DNA of 64,000 nucleotides, taken from positions 16,859 through 80,858 of the forward strand of contig CAZLGW010000024.1 in assembly GCA_964559125.1 (NCBI GenBank), given 5' to 3'. Made by a program: the position numbers and the translations under genes. Positions 1 to 9,200 of the stretch are shown in pieces (the stretch's first letter is position 1; each line of letters starts with the position of its first letter). The DNA is from Ravibacter sp964559125 (GTDB lineage: Bacteria > Bacteroidota > Bacteroidia > Cytophagales > Spirosomataceae). The notes beneath the pieces are model-generated. The model was not told the DNA's origin, did not search any database, and worked only from the letters and a program-made list of their open reading frames with translations.

Positions 1-149
1 CCGGGCTGGGGTACGGGTATTCCCGATTTCCTGAAGTGCGCTGCTTTCCCGAGATGCCAGTCGGCTATACACAACGCATTTATTTCCGGCAGGAACAGGG
101 CCCTTTCCGGTAAAAATGTCAATGCTATGTGGTTGATCCGTACGTTCAT
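1..149 (-). CDS. pdeM: PdeM-like ligase-associated metallophosphoesterase, 3' part outside window
   Basis: Only the first ~49 codons are in the window; the gene runs off the left edge. The reverse strand reads from ATG (147-149) into a peptide containing ALCIADWHLGKAAHFRKSG, the N-terminal metal-binding signature (D-x-H-L-G-K) of the ligase-associated DNA damage response phosphoesterase/endonuclease PdeM. The gene starts 47 nt after the helicase stop codon on the same strand, which is the arrangement known for this bacterial end-processing cluster (ligase, exonuclease, DEXH helicase, PdeM). Inferred role: DNA end processing with its neighbour. The start is chosen because the ATG sits just before the conserved N-terminus. 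Confidence 0.8.
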   Translation of the reverse strand, partial: MNVRINHIALTFLPERALFLPEINALCIADWHLGKAAHFRKSGIPVPQP

Positions 150-196
150 CCGGGCTACCCTGACTGCTTCGCCTGTCCGCTGAAGCGCGCAGCCGC

Positions 197-2647
197 TTAA
201 GTAATTTGTTTTTTGATCTTCTCCAGCCTGGTTTCCCAATCTTCGTTGGAATACCGCTCCCGGAATGACTCGGCGAATATAGGGAATGCGAACGGAGTAA
301 GGCTTGCAGGCTTCCGGAAAATAACCGTATGACTGCTGATCCTTTCATAAATGTGGTATAACCTGGCAAATTCCAGCTGGAACTGGTAAACCTCGTCATA
401 GGCTTCCCGAAGAAGAAGGTTATTGGAATCATAATTTTCAAAAACCTTGAAAAACAAACCTGAATTTGCCTGCAGGTGCTTTGCTTTCACCGGTTTTCCC
501 GGATAGCCCTGGAAGACCAGGCCGGCAATGCCGGCTATATCCCTGAACCGCCGCCGCGCCATTTCAGACACATTGATCCCCGAATTAATATCTTTCATAA
601 GGTTTTCAGCCCCGAAAAGCCCCCTGGCAATCTCATTTTCAATATCGTATTCTGTCTCGCTGAGCAGTTCGAACCCGTACTCGTTGCTGGCTATGCTGAA
701 CGATGCTTGTCTGATGCTGCTCAGCCGAAAAGCGGTTATGGCGGCCATCCCCTCATGGATTAGCTTCCCCTCGAAAGGATAAACGAAAAGATGGAATCCA
801 TCGCGGGTTTTGATGTACTCCACCAGTAGTTCGTTTTCTCCGGGAAGGCAGGAAGCCTTATGCTGCTCTTCGAAAAGAGGGCTGAGAAATTTCAGTTCTA
901 CCGGCCACCGCGGTGTCGGCCTGCCGGACACTGACAGCGATTTTTCATTTTTCCTGATCTGCCCGAATGTATGTCTTAATGCCGTTGCAAAATCGGTGGT
1001 AATAGCAAACCTCCCTCCCATCCAGGAAGGCACAATTCCTTTCTTTTTTGCCGATGCCTTCACGATAGCCTGCATCCCGTTGATCTTTACGACCTCCAGC
1101 AACCTGCCGCTGAACCAGAAGGCCTGCTGCGGCTGCAGTTTTGAAATGAAGCTTTCCTCAATACTCCCCAGGCTACCTCCCTTCATATATTTTACCTGCA
1201 TCATCGCCTCCGATACGATTGCCCCGATGCTCAGCCGGTGCCTCATTGCAATCCTCCGGTCAACAACTTTGTAGACCCCTTTTTCGATGATCACCTTATG
1301 AAATTCATCGTAGGCCTGCAGGCTTTTTCCTCCCTGGGTGATCATCAGCAGGCATTCGGAAAATTCTTCCCCACTGACCGATTCAAAGCAATGAGTTGTT
1401 TTTATCTCTTTGAATAACTCCTTTGCTTTAAATCCTTCAGATACCGCCAGCGTAACCATATATTGTACCAGCACATCGAAAGATCTGATATAGGGCTGGC
1501 GCTTTTCGTACATATTATGGGCCACGGCATACCGCAGCGACGCCCCTTCCATGATCTCCAGCGAGTGGGTCGGCAGAAAGTAGATCTTGCTGAGAGCTCC
1601 GGGCTGATGGCCGCTTCTCCCCGCCCGCTGCATAAACCTGGCAACTCCCTTAGGCGAGCCGATCTGAACCACGCAGTCGACAGGACGGAAGTCCACACCC
1701 AGATCGAGGCTACTCGTACAAACTACCGCTTTGAGTCGTCCTGCATGGAGATTTTCTTCCACCCACAATCTTATATCTTCTCCGAGCGACCCATGATGCA
1801 GCGCGATCTGTCCTGCCAGCGCCGGCTGCCTTTCGAGCAAGCGATGATACCAGATTTCGGCCTGTGATCTGGTATTGGTAAAAAGCAGGGTTGATTGATG
1901 CGCATCAATGACAGGCAGCACTCTGTCGATCATCTTAATACCCAGATGCCCCGCCCAGGGAAATTTCTCCAGTTCTTCGGGAAGCAGCGTTTCTATATGC
2001 GTATCCTTCCGTAAATCGGCTTTTACCATAACACCGCTACGGTCATTTCCCAGGAGTATCTTCCTGGCTTCTCCCAGATTGCCTATCGTAGCTGAAACAC
2101 CCCATATTTTGAGATTGGGGTTGATCTTTTTCAGCTTGCTCAGCGCGAGCTCTACCAATACGCCGCGCTTATTCCCCATCAGTTCGTGCCATTCATCCAC
2201 CACCACGAAATCGAGTCCGCTGAAAAAATCCGGGTATCCTTTGGAAGCCAGCAGCAGGTGAACGCTTTCAGGGGTAGTGATCAGCGCATGCGGCCGATTG
2301 GTCTTCTGCTTCTGACGGGCGCTTGTCGGGGTATCACCGGTACGCAGCTCTACGCGATAATCAAGCTCCAGCTCTTCGCTCACCCGCTGGGTAGCCAGAA
2401 GGATCTCCTTAGAAAGAGCACGTAAAGGGGTTATCCAGAGCGCATGAAGCCGCTTTTTACCTGGTTTTTCCTGCCGGTAGTAATCCTGCAGGATCCCAAA
2501 CCATATTGCATAGGTTTTGCCGAACCCTGTCGGCGCATTCAATAATCCCGAATGCCCCTGAGCTATCGCCTCCCAGCTTTCCAACTGGAACCTGTGGGGT
2601 GTCCAGCCGTTATTCGAAAAGTAGGCGTCTGCAAACCAATTGCTCAT
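197..2647 (-). CDS. Ligase-associated DEXH-box DNA helicase (Lhr-like)
   Basis: An 816-residue superfamily 2 helicase. Visible motifs in order: Walker A with NAPTGFGKT near residue 38, motif Ia TPLRALSKE, a DEWHEL motif II (DEXH) near 150, SATIGN motif III near 187, a second RecA domain with TSSLDLGVDF and QRAGRSGH (motifs V/VI) near 310-345, then a long winged-helix/Lhr C-terminal region. This order and the length fit the 'ligase-associated DNA damage response DEXH box helicase' family. It is cotranscribed with pdeM just downstream (47-nt gap), and the rest of that repair cluster presumably lies outside the window. Confidence in family is high; the exact substrate is not visible. Confidence 0.92.
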   Translation of the reverse strand: MSNWFADAYFSNNGWTPHRFQLESWEAIAQGHSGLLNAPTGFGKTYAIWFGILQDYYRQEKPGKKRLHALWITPLRALSKEILLATQRVSEELELDYRVELRTGDTPTSARQKQKTNRPHALITTPESVHLLLASKGYPDFFSGLDFVVVDEWHELMGNKRGVLVELALSKLKKINPNLKIWGVSATIGNLGEARKILLGNDRSGVMVKADLRKDTHIETLLPEELEKFPWAGHLGIKMIDRVLPVIDAHQSTLLFTNTRSQAEIWYHRLLERQPALAGQIALHHGSLGEDIRLWVEENLHAGRLKAVVCTSSLDLGVDFRPVDCVVQIGSPKGVARFMQRAGRSGHQPGALSKIYFLPTHSLEIMEGASLRYAVAHNMYEKRQPYIRSFDVLVQYMVTLAVSEGFKAKELFKEIKTTHCFESVSGEEFSECLLMITQGGKSLQAYDEFHKVIIEKGVYKVVDRRIAMRHRLSIGAIVSEAMMQVKYMKGGSLGSIEESFISKLQPQQAFWFSGRLLEVVKINGMQAIVKASAKKKGIVPSWMGGRFAITTDFATALRHTFGQIRKNEKSLSVSGRPTPRWPVELKFLSPLFEEQHKASCLPGENELLVEYIKTRDGFHLFVYPFEGKLIHEGMAAITAFRLSSIRQASFSIASNEYGFELLSETEYDIENEIARGLFGAENLMKDINSGINVSEMARRRFRDIAGIAGLVFQGYPGKPVKAKHLQANSGLFFKVFENYDSNNLLLREAYDEVYQFQLEFARLYHIYERISSHTVIFRKPASLTPFAFPIFAESFRERYSNEDWETRLEKIKKQIT

Positions 2648-2690
2648 AAAAGAGATTTATAATGCTTCTTCCTCTGCCCGTATAAAACAA

Positions 2691-2735
2691 ATCCCCTGAG
2701 TTTTACTACCAGCCGGCACCAGAAACTCAGGGGAT
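2691..2735 (-). terminator. Intrinsic terminator after the 145-aa membrane gene
   Basis: A 13-bp perfect inverted repeat (ATCCCCTGAGTTT at 2691-2703 with AAACTCAGGGGAT at 2723-2735, 19-nt loop). Read on the minus strand the stem is followed by a T-rich run (TTTGTTTTATA). It lies between the stop of the gene at 2780 and the start of the helicase at 2647, so it probably insulates the helicase operon. Confidence 0.7.
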
Positions 2736-2779
2736 CTCACGCAGGGTATTCCCCGCACCTCATTCAGAAAAGTACAGGC

Positions 2780-3217
2780 TCAATTAATAAGCGCCCAGGT
2801 CTGCCATGGAATACGGGAAAGAATAAGTACAAGCCCCAATGCATAGAAAACAACGATACTGGTAAACTTCTTCTTGTCGGACGTAGCTTTTTTAGCCCTG
2901 GAATACCCGATCGTGATCAGGGCTATCGCTACAATATTAATTAAAGGGTGCTCCAGCGCATACAACCTGCCCAGGGAATCCTTCATAGTATCGCCCGACA
3001 GGTTGGAAACACCCAGCGGTGAAATAAAGTAAATCACCAACCCTACCAGCAACTGCAGATGGCTCGAAATAAAGGCCACCAAAGCAGCGACCCTGTGCCC
3101 TTTGGTATATTGTGATGATGTCAGAAGCCCGATAATGTGAAAAACCAACGCCAGTGCAAATACTATTAAAAGCAATAATGCTATAGTCGAGTGGAGATGT
3201 TTAAAACCGATATACAT
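2780..3217 (-). CDS. Four-helix integral membrane protein, function unknown
   Basis: A 145-residue protein with about four hydrophobic helices (roughly residues 9-32, 42-66, 88-106 and 122-140), no signal peptide and few charged residues. Several histidines lie near helix ends (H7, H9, H27, H53, H90), which would suit a cytochrome-b-like or haem-binding membrane fold, but this is only suggested by pattern. Small four-helix proteins of this kind are widespread in Bacteroidota as uncharacterised inner-membrane proteins. It stands alone between the sulfatase gene (same strand, ~110 nt upstream) and a terminator. No function is assigned. Confidence 0.7.
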   Translation of the reverse strand: MYIGFKHLHSTIALLLLIVFALALVFHIIGLLTSSQYTKGHRVAALVAFISSHLQLLVGLVIYFISPLGVSNLSGDTMKDSLGRLYALEHPLINIVAIALITIGYSRAKKATSDKKKFTSIVVFYALGLVLILSRIPWQTWALIN

Positions 3218-3327
3218 CGCAAACAGGAGTTTATATGGGTAACAATAATTTGAATGGCGAAGTTAAGCCCCAAAACTTTAAAAACTTCTTGTTCCGGATA
3301 AAATAACTCTGACTATCCGGCGAAAGG

Positions 3328-4857
3328 TCAATCCATCAGTTCCCTGGCTTCATCGTCCTGGTATTGCGCTATCAGGTTCCTGAGCTTATCCTTAAGTGAG
3401 GTAATGACCTCGCTGGTCCCGTCCCCGTAAATGTTATTCAATTCATCAGGATCCTTTTCCAGGTCATAAAATTCCCAGGCATCCACACCTCCGTAAAAGC
3501 GTACCAGTTTGTAACGATCTGTTCTCAAACCGAAGTGGGGATATACGTGGTGCGGCTGCGGAAACTCGTAATAATGGTAGTAGACGGCGTCTCTCCACTC
3601 GGCTTTTGACGCGCCTTTCTTAAGCAGAGGCAGAAACGATGCGCCCTGAACTTCCGCGGGCGCTTTAACACCGGCAAAATCCAGCATGGTAGGAGCCCAG
3701 TCTATATTGGCTACCAGCTCATCAACTACAGTTCCTGGTGTTATTACTCCCGGGTACCTGATCACGAACGGCGTTCTCATCGACTGCTCATAGATAAACC
3801 GCTTGTCGAACCATCCGTGCTCGCCGAGATAGAAACCCTGGTCGGAAGCATAGATCACGACCGTATTTTCTTCGAGGCCTTTTTCTTTCAGGTAGTCGAG
3901 CACCTGGCCTATATTCCTGTCCAGCCCGTTGGCTGTCGACAGGTAATCTCTAAGATACCGCTGGTATTTCCACTCGGTCAACTCTTTTCCCTTCCGTTCC
4001 TTCGAATGGAAATCCCGGGATACACCGTCATAGTAACTCTTTATCCGGGCCCTTTGCTCCGGTGTAAGACGCTTGTAATTATATGCGTTTTCGAAATCGA
4101 GATCGACCTTCAGATCTTCTTTTAGCCTCATAGTGGTTTCTATCGACATATCCTGCTTTGCGGCGGCTTCCCTGCCTTTATAGTCGTCGTAGAAAGTTGC
4201 CGGGATCGGGAAAGTCACATCGTCGTAGGCGCCGAGGTCTTCTATCGCCGGGTTCCATTCGCGGTGGGTAGCCTTATGACCGATGGTTATGAAAAAGGGC
4301 TTTGACTGGTCCCTTTTATCCAGCCAGTCGAGTGAAAACCTGGTGATAATATCAGATACATATCCTTCATACCGCACGGTATCATTCGATTGGGCAATAA
4401 AGTCGGGATTATAGTAATGCCCCTGACCCGGAAGGATATTCCAGTAATCGAATCCCTCGGGCAGGCTGTTCAGGTGCAGCTTGCCGACATAGGCTGTCTG
4501 ATAGCCGCTTTCCTGCAAGGCACGCGGAAATAAGAACTGGGTAATGTCAAACAGCGTTTTGTCATTGCGCTTATAGCCGTTTTTATGGCTGTATTTACCG
4601 GTAAGCAAAGTTGCACGGCTGGGCCCGCAAATGGAATTGGTTACGAGATTGTTTTTCAACAAGGCACCCTCCTGCGCTATACGATCGATATTGGGAGTGT
4701 GCGCTAACCGGTTCCCGTATGCACCGATAGCCTGGTAAGTGTGATCATCGGAAAAGATGAATACGATATTCGGACGCTTTTCTTCCTGAGGAGAGGAACA
4801 CCCGGCTACGACAACGACCAGGAATAAGAATGTAAAGATCTTGAAATGAATTTGCAT
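3328..4857 (-). CDS. Family S1 formylglycine-dependent sulfatase lipoprotein
   Basis: Exported sulfatase of about 509 residues. The ATG at 4857 is chosen over the longer frame because it gives a clean lipoprotein signal: hydrophobic run IFTFLFLVVVVAGC with lipobox VAGC, followed by SSPQ. The N-terminal DD of IVFIFSDDHTYQ is the metal-binding pair; ICGPSRATLLTGKYSH carries the C-x-P-S-R motif whose cysteine is converted to formylglycine. The later segment ASDQGFYLGEHGWFDKR is the C-terminal metal/substrate motif. Overall it resembles N-acetylglucosamine-6-sulfatases of subfamily S1_11, which desulfate heparan or mucin glycans, but the subfamily call is by eye. An anaerobic or aerobic formylglycine-generating enzyme must be encoded elsewhere. 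Confidence 0.9.
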   Translation of the reverse strand: MQIHFKIFTFLFLVVVVAGCSSPQEEKRPNIVFIFSDDHTYQAIGAYGNRLAHTPNIDRIAQEGALLKNNLVTNSICGPSRATLLTGKYSHKNGYKRNDKTLFDITQFLFPRALQESGYQTAYVGKLHLNSLPEGFDYWNILPGQGHYYNPDFIAQSNDTVRYEGYVSDIITRFSLDWLDKRDQSKPFFITIGHKATHREWNPAIEDLGAYDDVTFPIPATFYDDYKGREAAAKQDMSIETTMRLKEDLKVDLDFENAYNYKRLTPEQRARIKSYYDGVSRDFHSKERKGKELTEWKYQRYLRDYLSTANGLDRNIGQVLDYLKEKGLEENTVVIYASDQGFYLGEHGWFDKRFIYEQSMRTPFVIRYPGVITPGTVVDELVANIDWAPTMLDFAGVKAPAEVQGASFLPLLKKGASKAEWRDAVYYHYYEFPQPHHVYPHFGLRTDRYKLVRFYGGVDAWEFYDLEKDPDELNNIYGDGTSEVITSLKDKLRNLIAQYQDDEARELMD

Positions 4858-5003
4858 ATTTGTCTGTATATAGTCATTATGATTATGCTTCTGCACTGAA
4901 CCCGGCGCAGATACGAATATGCGCAAAAATGCGTTGTAATAAAGACATACGACAATAATTTCTTACTTCAATCTCAACTTTAGTACCATCAAACCCCAGA
5001 CTT

Positions 5004-5825
5004 ATGCCCAGAATATCAACCGATAAGGACACTGAGCTGTTCTACATAGACTACGGCACCGGCCAACCCGTTATCCTTATTCACGGCTGGCCTTTAAGCC
5101 ATAAAGCATGGGAATCGCAAATTGAAGCGCTGGTCGAAGCAGGATTCCGCGTCATTGCCTATGACCGCCGGGGCTTCGGCAATTCGTCGGCGCCTTTCGA
5201 AAGCTACGACTACGATGCGCTGGCCTCCGACCTGAACGAGATCATCACACAACTAAACCTTGTGAACGTAACCCTGGTCGGATTTTCTATGGGGGGCGGC
5301 GAAGTAGTAAGGTACCTTACCAATTACGGCGACGGTAGGATCTCCAAAGCTGTCCTTATCGCTTCCATCATACCACTGGTCAAACAGAAAGACGACAATC
5401 CTGAAGGCGTTCCGCAAAAGGTGTTGGACGAAATTTTAGCGGCGCTTCAAAACGACCGCATCGCTTTCCTGACAGGCTTCAGCAAAAATTTCTATAACTA
5501 CACCGACAAAAATAAAACGGTAAGCCAGGAACAGTTGGATTACGACTGGTCGATAGCAGCTCATGCTTCGCCGAGGGCTACCATAGGTGCTGCAAAAGCC
5601 TGGATGGATACCGATTTCCGGGAAGAAGCCGGAAAGATAAATGTCCCGACACTGATCATACACGGCGACTCGGACAATACAGTTCCTATTAAAACCTCTG
5701 CAGACCAGGCGGCCAGGCTAATTGCCGGCAATACTTACAAGATCTATAAAGACGGTCCGCACGGTCTGAGCGTTACCCATAAGGAACAGCTTAATAAAGA
5801 CCTTATAGAGTTTCTGAAAAAGTAA
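5004..5825 (+). CDS. Alpha/beta hydrolase, non-haem chloroperoxidase-like
   Basis: A 273-residue cytoplasmic hydrolase with no signal peptide. The oxyanion-hole segment ILIHGWPLS (near residue 25), nucleophile elbow GFSMGGGE (Ser near 96), acid in IIHGDSDNTVP (near 222) and histidine in GPHGLS (near 252) form the complete catalytic triad. The motifs match the cofactor-free haloperoxidase/esterase subgroup, which in practice are esterases or perhydrolases; natural substrate unknown. Its last 23 nt overlap the end of the convergent GH13 gene. Confidence 0.88.
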   Translation: MPRISTDKDTELFYIDYGTGQPVILIHGWPLSHKAWESQIEALVEAGFRVIAYDRRGFGNSSAPFESYDYDALASDLNEIITQLNLVNVTLVGFSMGGGEVVRYLTNYGDGRISKAVLIASIIPLVKQKDDNPEGVPQKVLDEILAALQNDRIAFLTGFSKNFYNYTDKNKTVSQEQLDYDWSIAAHASPRATIGAAKAWMDTDFREEAGKINVPTLIIHGDSDNTVPIKTSADQAARLIAGNTYKIYKDGPHGLSVTHKEQLNKDLIEFLKK

Positions 5826-7311
5826 GCTCCAGGATGATGCTGTTGTATCTCCCTAGCTGCAGCGTATCTCCCCTGATTGAAAACCTGGCGGTGCTTGTAT
5901 AGCGCACCGTAGTGAACCCGCTGAACTCGCCTGTCAGCAGAAAGTTTTGTGTTGTATTGCGCAGGTTATGGACCACCAGGAAAGCAGAAGCTTCATTGCG
6001 CCGTAAATAGGCCAGTATACCCGGGTTGTCTACCGGTGCTTCTGCTATCCCGGTGTTGTTTACATCGCCTATTGCCCGGCAGGTATTGCGGATGCGGATC
6101 AGGTTCTGATAGCAATAAAAAAGCGACGTTGGGTCGCACAGTGCACTCTGCAGGGAAGCTACTTTTTCCTTACGGCTGTACCTCGGCGTTCTCCAGGTAG
6201 TTTCAAGCTGTGAATCTCCCCATAAAAAAGGTTCTCTGAGCGAGGGATCGGGTTTTCGCCCCAGCATTCCGAGCTCTTCTCCGTAGTAGATATAGGGTTG
6301 GCCCGGGAGGGTCAGCAGGATAGCAGCAGCAAGTTTCATCCTGTCTTTGTCGCCGTTTAAAGTACTGCCGATACGCTGCTGATCATGGTTTGAGAGCATG
6401 AGGGCATCGACGTAATCCGGTCTTACACTTTCGAATATGCTGCGCTGGTACCGGATCCAGGAAACCAGGTTAAGATTATTTTCGGAAAGCAGCACATCCT
6501 CTATTTTCCAGCAAAGACCAAAGTTAAAATTGGCAGTCAGTCCCCTGAAAAAAGGGGCAACGTGTGAGGCATCCGCCCATACTTCTCCCAGGAGGTAAGT
6601 ATTTTTCTTCAGCTTCTCTGTTTCCTCGCCGAACTCCGCCCAGAAATCAGGATTGCGCCAATCTTCCCATATGGGATAAATATGCCTGGCGGCATCGAGC
6701 CTGAAGCCGTCTACCCCGATCTCATTCCGCCAGAAACCGACTATACGGTATATCTCTTCCCGGACTTCAGGGGTATCAAAATTAAGATCCGCCATTTCGC
6801 GGCTGAAAATCCCGAAAAAGCGTTCTTTGTCACCTGCCACCCTGTGCCACGGATTAACGGTGTGGGCATCCTGTGTAAGTTCTCTTATCTCCAGCCCCAT
6901 CTTGGCGATTTCTGCATCCGACATCCACCGGTAATAGCTCCGGTAAGGCGACTCCGGGTTACATTTCGCGTCTTCAAACCATTTATGCAGGATACTTGTG
7001 TGATGAATAACCAGGTCCATATAAACCCGGATACCGCGCGCATGGGCCTCCCGGAGCAGGTTACGGTAATCGTCGAGGGTACCGTATTCCGGATCTACCC
7101 GGTAATAATCTACGACATCGTATTTATGATAGCTGGGAGAAGGATGTACCGGGGTAAGCCAGAGCCCTTCAATCCCCAGGCTTTGAAGATAGTCCAGGCG
7201 GGAAGTAATACCATTCAGGTCGCCTATACCATCTCCGTCGGAATCGCAGAAAGAACGCACGAAGATCTCGTAACAAACTCTCGGAAAAGGATAAGGGCAG
7301 ACATTACTCAT
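5803..7311 (-). CDS. Alpha-amylase family glycoside hydrolase (GH13), cytoplasmic
   Basis: A 502-residue (beta/alpha)8 GH13 enzyme. The N-terminus YEIFVRSFCDSDGDGIGDL, the nucleophile in GFRLDAARH, the acid/base in LLGEVW and the transition-state Asp in LSNHDQQR are all present. Region I reads DLVIHHTS where most members have N-H, i.e. Asn is replaced by His. No signal peptide, so it should act on imported alpha-glucans or oligosaccharides. Sequence style is closest to the oligo-1,6-glucosidase/trehalose-synthase side of the family, without the specificity being provable. Overlaps Maf upstream by 8 nt (translational coupling) and the convergent hydrolase by 23 nt. Confidence 0.88.
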   Translation of the reverse strand: MSNVCPYPFPRVCYEIFVRSFCDSDGDGIGDLNGITSRLDYLQSLGIEGLWLTPVHPSPSYHKYDVVDYYRVDPEYGTLDDYRNLLREAHARGIRVYMDLVIHHTSILHKWFEDAKCNPESPYRSYYRWMSDAEIAKMGLEIRELTQDAHTVNPWHRVAGDKERFFGIFSREMADLNFDTPEVREEIYRIVGFWRNEIGVDGFRLDAARHIYPIWEDWRNPDFWAEFGEETEKLKKNTYLLGEVWADASHVAPFFRGLTANFNFGLCWKIEDVLLSENNLNLVSWIRYQRSIFESVRPDYVDALMLSNHDQQRIGSTLNGDKDRMKLAAAILLTLPGQPYIYYGEELGMLGRKPDPSLREPFLWGDSQLETTWRTPRYSRKEKVASLQSALCDPTSLFYCYQNLIRIRNTCRAIGDVNNTGIAEAPVDNPGILAYLRRNEASAFLVVHNLRNTTQNFLLTGEFSGFTTVRYTSTARFSIRGDTLQLGRYNSIILELTFSETL

Positions 7312-7882
7312 TCTCGAAATAGGGCTGAAGCATTTGGTACACCAGGTGGGTAGGCAATCCCATTATGGTATAATAAGAACCCTCGATACGCTCTACACCT
7401 ACCATACCGATCCACTCCTGTATGCCGTAAGCACCGGCTTTATCGAACGGCCGGAAGGTATCGACATAATAATGAATCTCTGCTTCCGATAGCATCCTGA
7501 AGGTAACCCTTGCCACATCGGTTTCTACCCGGAACCGGTCGCCGTCTCTCAGGCACACCGATGTAAAGACCCTGTGCGTAGTCCCCGACTGCATTTTCAG
7601 CATTTTCACTGCTTCCTGTCTGTCGGCCGGCTTACCCAGTATTTTCTCACCGGCTACGACAACAGTATCCGCGCACAATATAAGAAACTGATCTTCCGGA
7701 ACTTCAAAAGCCTTTGCTTTCTTCTCTGCCAGATACGCCGAAACATGCTCGGGGGCAATGCCCTCGCAGGTTTCGTCAACAGGCATTGTCCTTACTTCGA
7801 AGGGAACTCCGAGACTATCAAGCAGTTCCTTTCTTCGGGGAGAATTGGAGGCAAGTAAAATTTTCTTCTTAAATATACACAT
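7304..7882 (-). CDS. maf: Maf-family nucleoside triphosphate pyrophosphatase
   Basis: A 192-residue house-cleaning pyrophosphatase. The N-terminal ILLASNSPRRKELL is the family signature loop, followed by VDET (near 40), EKKAKAF, the catalytic CADTVV (near 70) and the substrate loop KPADRQEA. The family hydrolyses non-canonical or dTTP/UTP-type nucleotides to monophosphates. The stop overlaps the start of the GH13 gene by 8 nt, so the two are one transcript. The start at 7882 keeps the conserved strand within ten residues of the N-terminus, typical of the family. Confidence 0.92.
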   Translation of the reverse strand: MCIFKKKILLASNSPRRKELLDSLGVPFEVRTMPVDETCEGIAPEHVSAYLAEKKAKAFEVPEDQFLILCADTVVVAGEKILGKPADRQEAVKMLKMQSGTTHRVFTSVCLRDGDRFRVETDVARVTFRMLSEAEIHYYVDTFRPFDKAGAYGIQEWIGMVGVERIEGSYYTIMGLPTHLVYQMLQPYFENE

Positions 7883-8014
7883 TCAAAACTATCTTTGTAG
7901 CAAACAGAACCGGCAATAAACAACAAAAATATCCATACAAAAAAATATTCATTACCCGGGATCGTTCACCCCGTAAGCATACAACTCATATGTTTATTGA
8001 AACAGGCGATATAA

Positions 8015-8521
8015 ATGACAATAGAAACAGCTATTAAGCAAAGCAAGTTTGCCAACCCTTACCACAAATTGCTCGTAAATATTACCTACACTGCTAACTG
8101 GCTGATGAACAGACAAATGGAAACACTCCGGCCGTTTGATCTCTCGCCCCAGCAGTATAACGTGCTGCGAATCCTCAAAGGCTCTCACCCCGAATCGATG
8201 CATGTGCAGGATATAAGCGAAAGGATGCTGGACAAGACTTCAAACACTTCCCGCCTGATCGACAAACTGGCTGCCAAGCAGTTTGTTTTTAAGCGACTGT
8301 GCCGGGCCGACCGCCGGGCCGTCGACATCGTGATAACCGACTCAGGGCTGGAACTTCTGGAAAAAACAACGCCCCTGATAGTATCCCTTGAAAACCTGCT
8401 CCGCCATCTCAATGCCGGGGAGGTCGAAAAACTGAGCGACATACTCGACAGTATCCGGGATGCCGAAGATAATTCTCACAACGATCATAATTCTACTTCC
8501 AATTCAAAACAAAATCCATGA
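8015..8521 (+). CDS. MarR-family transcriptional regulator
   Basis: A 168-residue winged-helix regulator. Visible: N-terminal dimerisation helix, LSPQQYNVLRIL (recognition of the MarR H2), DISERMLDKTSNTSRLIDKL (helix-turn-helix), then the wing with LCRADRRAVDIVITDSG. The gene ends inside the start of the YceI gene (ATGA overlap), so it is expressed with it and probably controls that pair from the region before 8015. The C-terminus is rich in N, D and S. A TATCTTTG box at 7890-7897 could be the promoter, leaving a ~110-nt leader. Confidence 0.88.
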   Translation: MTIETAIKQSKFANPYHKLLVNITYTANWLMNRQMETLRPFDLSPQQYNVLRILKGSHPESMHVQDISERMLDKTSNTSRLIDKLAAKQFVFKRLCRADRRAVDIVITDSGLELLEKTTPLIVSLENLLRHLNAGEVEKLSDILDSIRDAEDNSHNDHNSTSNSKQNP

Positions 8522-9135
8522 AAAAAAACGCTGTATTGTTTGCCTCCCTGTTATTCGCCATGCTGGTTTCAGTCCATGTCCTGCGTGCCGGAAACGAAGT
8601 TGTAAAGGATAATTACACTGTCGACTCCCAGAAAAGCGCTGTGAAATGGACTGGCAAGAGCGTCAGAGGCGGCCATTTCGGAAACATCCGTATCGCGGAA
8701 GGGAGCTTTGTATCCGACGGCAAATCGATCACTTCCGGTAATGTAACCATCGACATGAGCAGTATTACGGTGCTCGACCTGCAGGAAGCAAGCCGCCAGG
8801 AAAGACTTTCCAATCACCTCAAAAGTGACGACTTCTTCTCTGCCGAAAAATTCCCGGAGGCTAAGCTGGCAATTACCGGTTCAAAACCCGGAAAAGCGGG
8901 ACAGATCGAGGTATCGGGCAACCTGACCATCAAAGGGATCACCAAACCGATCACCTTCCCGGCAACTATCAAAAACCAGGGCAACGGCCTCGAAGCTGAA
9001 GGGACCATCACTGTCGACCGGATCCAGTACGACATTAAATACCGGTCCAAATCAGCGCTCGACCCTTCTGCGCTGGCCGACAGGCTGATCTATGACGAGT
9101 TTACACTTGATTTTAAGGTTGTGGCTTCGAAATAA
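8518..9135 (+). CDS. YceI-family secreted lipid-binding protein
   Basis: A 205-residue protein with an N-terminal signal peptide (basic KKN then hydrophobic run to residue ~22) and the YceI lipocalin-like domain: DSQKSAVKWTGKSVRGGHFG, then KFPEAKLAITG, ISGNLTIKGITKPI-like and a C-terminal YDEFTLDFKV strand. The family forms an extended barrel that binds isoprenoid or other lipids in the periplasm; its precise role here is unknown. It overlaps the marR stop by 4 nt, a pairing often seen for stress- or redox-responsive YceI proteins. It ends at a strong palindromic terminator. Confidence 0.9.
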   Translation: MKKNAVLFASLLFAMLVSVHVLRAGNEVVKDNYTVDSQKSAVKWTGKSVRGGHFGNIRIAEGSFVSDGKSITSGNVTIDMSSITVLDLQEASRQERLSNHLKSDDFFSAEKFPEAKLAITGSKPGKAGQIEVSGNLTIKGITKPITFPATIKNQGNGLEAEGTITVDRIQYDIKYRSKSALDPSALADRLIYDEFTLDFKVVASK

Positions 9136-9142
9136 TAAAACG

Positions 9143-9186
9143 AATAAAAAAGGGGTAAAATCGATCGATTTTACCCCTTTTTTATT
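9143..9186. terminator. Bidirectional terminator, perfect 44-bp palindrome
   Basis: Left half 9143-9164 and right half 9165-9186 are exact reverse complements: an A-run, GGGGTAAAATCGA, then its complement and a T-run. It works as A-tract/stem/T-tract in both directions and sits between the convergent yceI and esterase genes, 8 nt after the yceI stop. Confidence 0.88.
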
Positions 9187-9200
9187 CACACATCTTTTTT

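Noticed and set aside
7890..7897. TATCTTTG as a definite marR promoter
   Set aside because: It matches the -7 box but leaves a ~110-nt leader and lacks a -33 TTTG; mentioned with the gene but not listed as its own feature.
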